From Oscarella lobularis (lineage: Eukaryota > Porifera > Homoscleromorpha > Homosclerophorida > Oscarellidae): a stretch of DNA of 64,000 bases. This document shows, piece by piece, positions 61,145-64,000 of the stretch (position 1 is the stretch's first letter; each line of letters opens with the position of its first letter). Below the pieces are notes generated by a model. That model saw only the letters and a list, made by a program, of their open reading frames with translations, had not been told where the DNA came from and made no database searches. Location of the stretch: positions 2,790,001 through 2,854,000 of the forward strand of contig NC_089176.1 in assembly GCF_947507565.1 (NCBI RefSeq), in the 5' to 3' direction. Both the position numbers and the translations under genes were made by a program.

Positions 61145-61858
61145 CTAATGTCGAGGCACAGTCAGGCGTTTACCGGAATCAGCTGCAGTAAGACTAAGCA
61201 TATACGAAAGTGCTACTTTTGCCCATTCATCGGGTTTCCAGTGATTGGCCGCCGACGGACCGAATACCGTCCTAAGCATATCCGTATCGATAACGCCTGG
61301 ATTGAGTGGACAGCAACCGATGCCCGAGCGCCCTCTCGCACGCAAATCGTCGGCCAATGCAAGACTCAGACCTTCCTGCGCGAATTTCGTCGCGCAATAG
61401 GGCGCAACGTCCGCGTCCGTCGTTCGCCCCCACCCGCTCGTCATGTTGACTATCATACCTGACGTCATCGCCGGCAAAAACGCTTTGATGACATAAAAAG
61501 TGCCCTTCAAGTTGATATCAACGATCGCGTCAAACTCGTCGCGTTCGATGTTCCAGAGAGGTCGTCTCTCGTTCGCGACGCTCGCATTGTTGATCAGCAA
61601 ATTGGGACCGGTGCCATCACACTCGTCGACGACCTGTTTTGCCCACGCTTCGACGGCTTTCGGATCGGCGACCGAAAGAGCGGTGAAGCGAAAGCGAGGT
61701 GCGTACTTTGCATTCAATTCGGCGACTTTCGCCGAATTTCGACCGCAACCGAATAGTCGCACCTTTTTCGTGTCCTCGCGAGAAAAGCATTCTTCGACGA
61801 GAGCGAGACCGAGACCTTTTGTCGCTCCCGTAAGAACGATGCAACGATCCTCGACCAT
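61145..61858 (-). CDS. Short-chain dehydrogenase/reductase
   Basis: Classical SDR of 237 aa in a single exon. The start MVEDRCIVLTGATKGLG places the NAD(P)-binding TGxxxGLG motif at residues 10-17; an earlier in-frame ATG at 61915 adds 19 residues with no family support. Other motifs: FGCGRNSAKV (the Arg favours NADP), LLINNAS, the catalytic Ser in VNMTSGWGRT, the active-site YCATK, and NPGVIDTDM after it. The substrate cannot be predicted. The absence of introns differs from most neighbours. It is tail to tail with CCDC96 (111 bp). Confidence 0.85.
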   Translation of the reverse strand: MVEDRCIVLTGATKGLGLALVEECFSREDTKKVRLFGCGRNSAKVAELNAKYAPRFRFTALSVADPKAVEAWAKQVVDECDGTGPNLLINNASVANERRPLWNIERDEFDAIVDINLKGTFYVIKAFLPAMTSGMIVNMTSGWGRTTDADVAPYCATKFAQEGLSLALADDLRARGRSGIGCCPLNPGVIDTDMLRTVFGPSAANHWKPDEWAKVALSYMLSLTAADSGKRLTVPRH

Positions 61859-62886
61859 ATTGTAGACTATACGGGCGCGCGCGCGCACGTGGTCTAAACA
61901 GGAACAGTGGTACATGGTCTCTCATATATCTATGGTTGCAGCCTAAAGGCGTTACATACACTTCCGGTGTTCTCCCTATTGATAATCTGGTTACATTGAT
62001 CTGGCACAGCCGGCACAGCCTCGGTTTTCACTCTCATCACACACTTATTCGATCTATCAGCTCTAAATTCCGCTCGTAAAAAGACGGATGCAAGGATATA
62101 GGACAGACACACCGAGAGTGCTTTGTTACGCGCCAAAGCAAACAGTCTGGCAGATTTTTTTCGTTCTTGGTCCCACCCACTCCGCTCGTCGGATTCGCGC
62201 ATTTTCGTACCGTTTCGCAGACAGTTCTAATCTAATTTGCTGTACCTCGAAGCAAGTTGGTTCGCTTGGTTGTCCAGTGCGTTTTTACGGTCGTGCGTGA
62301 TTGCGGAAAACATGTGAGAAAGCCGACGCGTGATCCAGTCACTCTGACGTACGTTGCTAATGTGCAAAGGGATCCGCGCATAAACAAATAGCGCGCGCCT
62401 TAGAGGAGCTTCCTCTCGCGTTGACTCGATAAGTCATACCAAATCCGGCGTCTGGTTCTTTTGAAAAAGCACCGAGCCACTGCGACGCAGCGACGTTAGC
62501 GAAATTCGGCTCGAAGAACTCGCAATCGTATCACGTTTCGACGTCATCATCAGGCGTGTCAGTGCGAGAGGCGTGATCAATTAAACTCACGTGCCAAAAA
62601 ATTCTCACCCTTCCCAAATCACGACGACGATACCGACACTTGTTTTTCTCCGAACCGACGGGCAGCAGGAGAGCCACGTCGTCGTCGCAGCGAGCGCGAC
62701 CAGTCGTGTACGTCGTAAGACGCTCGGGTTCCAAAAGCCGCTTCCCACTGATTTGACCTGCCTACGCGCGTATCCCCCCGCGTCTTGTTTGCGCCGAAAG
62801 CACTGAAAGTGCCAGTGGGACTGAGTACGAGATCGTCGACGAAGCTGAAACCTTGAGGCGTTCTCTGGCGCAATTGACACTATCGA
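61859..62886. promoter_or_regulatory. 1.03-kb gap between the SDR and forkhead genes
   Basis: The second-largest gene-free stretch, between divergent start codons. No exon is supported on either strand. It should carry the promoters of both; a long upstream region is common for developmental transcription factors. An alternating GC run (gggcgcgcgcgcgcacg) lies at about 61871-61887, just upstream of the SDR start. Confidence 0.5.
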
Positions 62887-63747
62887 ATGGAAGCGTCCGC
62901 CGACGATTGTTCCAACAGTGTCTGGAAAGGACTCGGAGGCGACGACGTCGCCGGCGGCGAATCGTCGACGTCGTCGTCTTCGTTTTTTTCGTCGTCCTCT
63001 TCGCCTTCGTCGTCGTCGTCCAAAACGAAGCGTCCCAAAGCGACGTTCATGTGCATGATAGCGGCGGCGATCTTCGAATCGCCGGAAAAGCGTCTATCCC
63101 TGCAGGAAATCTACCAATTTGTCACGCATCGCTTTCCCTACTACAATCACACGAATCGAAAAGCGTGGCAGAATGCCGTGCGTCACAATCTCTCCTTGCA
63201 CGACTGCTTCGTCAAAATACGCCGCTCGGCGTGCATCGTCAGCGGCGGTCAAGTGTACGAGACGACGGCGCACGGCGGCTATTGGACGCTCGACGCCGAG
63301 GCGATGGAGGAGTTTGCCAAGTACGGACGCATCAAACGTCGTCCGTCGGCGCGTCTCGTCAAAATGTCGCGTCGATCGTCGTCGAGCGGCACTCTTTCGG
63401 ACGGCCAAAAGCGACGAGGTCGTCCGCCGCTTTCCGCCGTCGCCGCCGCCACGTCGTCACAAGACAAGAACGACTTGACGACGACGATAGAGTCGACGGA
63501 AGCGGAACTTGGAGACGACGACATTGGCGCTTCGTCGAGCAATATCATCGATCGCGAGTTGCCGTCGCTGCTGTTGCCGCCGTTCAGACAACAGGGCACA
63601 AGCTTGGAGTCACTTTCATATGAAAATAAGAACCACTATGAACAACAACAAGTTGACGTCAAGGAAGAAGATTCTAGGTCGTCTTCGTCAGCCGTTATTC
63701 GACAGTGGTGCGACGAAGTCATACGCGCCTACAACAACTTTCCGTGA
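62887..63747 (+). CDS. Forkhead transcription factor with an AT-hook
   Basis: A 286-aa single-exon DNA-binding protein. A Ser-rich N terminus (residues 27-45) leads into a forkhead domain at about 48-145: KRPKATFMCMIAAAIFE, SPEKRLSLQEIYQFVTHRFP, and recognition helix WQNAVRHNLSLHDCFVKI, then GGYWTLDAEAMEEF. The usual KPPYSY entry is replaced by RPKATF. Directly after, KRRGRPPLS (175-183) is an AT-hook of the RGRP type. The C-terminal half is acidic and Ser-rich, a possible activation region. The class cannot be fixed; helix 3 is standard, but wing 1 is longer than usual (CIVSGGQVYETTAH). A paralogue-specific combination of forkhead and AT-hook is unusual. Confidence 0.9.
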   Translation: MEASADDCSNSVWKGLGGDDVAGGESSTSSSSFFSSSSSPSSSSSKTKRPKATFMCMIAAAIFESPEKRLSLQEIYQFVTHRFPYYNHTNRKAWQNAVRHNLSLHDCFVKIRRSACIVSGGQVYETTAHGGYWTLDAEAMEEFAKYGRIKRRPSARLVKMSRRSSSSGTLSDGQKRRGRPPLSAVAAATSSQDKNDLTTTIESTEAELGDDDIGASSSNIIDRELPSLLLPPFRQQGTSLESLSYENKNHYEQQQVDVKEEDSRSSSSAVIRQWCDEVIRAYNNFP

Positions 63748-64000
63748 TGTTGGCTAGCTCTCGTCGCATTTTTATTTGAATCTTTCGCCTATTTCTACTG
63801 CTACTCGGACGCGAGGCGACAGCTGCAAAGAACTTCGCCGAAAAGTTATAACAGCAGAGAAATGGGGAGGTTATTTATTATTAGATTTATACGTTTTTTT
63901 TTCCGACCACTTCCTCATACGAGGGAGGCTGATCCTAGAGGGAGCGAGGACACGTCACAACTAAATTTACGTATTGTGTACATGAATTGTTACCGTAGGC

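Overview
The window is nuclear DNA of an animal with a compact, intron-rich genome. The products include FLII, CEP290, CNOT3, a G12/13-class G-alpha, POLD2, TK1 and a forkhead factor. Most introns are only about 50-60 bp with GT..AG ends, and intergenic gaps are often below 150 bp. This fits an early-branching metazoan such as a homoscleromorph (Oscarella-like) sponge; that assignment is an inference from gene content and compactness, not from a marker sequence. There are 25 protein-coding genes, of which one runs off the left edge. No rRNA, tRNA or CRISPR array was recognised.

Layout. 1-5.6 kb: 5' part of an ANKS1-like ankyrin gene (-), an ependymin-related secreted protein (-) and USP1 (+). 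6-18.5 kb: the accessory-looking part of the window. It holds a 2453-aa type I polyketide/fatty-acid-synthase-like megasynthase (-) and, facing away from it across a 1.6 kb repeat-bearing gap, a caspase-like/Roc-COR/Death-domain protein (+). 18.9-25.3 kb: LST8 (-), POLD2 (+), BUD31 (-) and a DUF4139 protein (+). 25.5-28.9 kb: a small Death-domain protein (-), an arrestin-fold protein (+) and an acidic coiled-coil protein (-). 29-36 kb: RPS9, a gamma-butyrobetaine/trimethyllysine-type dioxygenase, CPSF4 (-), PDAP1, a G12/13 G-alpha and a small membrane protein (-). 36-57.5 kb: three long genes in tandem on the plus strand, FLII, CNOT3 and CEP290. 57.6-64 kb: TK1 (-), CCDC96 (+), an SDR oxidoreductase (-) and a forkhead/AT-hook factor (+).

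Most neighbours alternate strand, so the window is a chain of head-to-head pairs with 64-180 bp between start codons (LST8/POLD2, BUD31/DUF4139, CPSF4/PDAP1, TK1/CCDC96 and others) and tail-to-tail pairs with 59-340 bp between stops. Shared bidirectional promoters are the simplest reading. Most genes are housekeeping: ubiquitin and DNA-repair control (USP1), replication (POLD2, TK1), mRNA splicing, 3' processing and decay (BUD31, CPSF4, CNOT3), TOR signalling (LST8), translation (RPS9) and cilia (CEP290, CCDC96).

The most unusual content is the megasynthase, with a decayed enoyl-reductase and a RifR-type thioesterase, and the caspase-like/Roco/Death protein, which keeps the caspase-type Cys but lacks the catalytic His. 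A second, unrelated Death-domain gene lies about 7 kb further on. Exon boundaries were worked out by hand from reading frame and GT/AG signals; the outer limits of genes (start and stop codons) are more certain than the internal ones.
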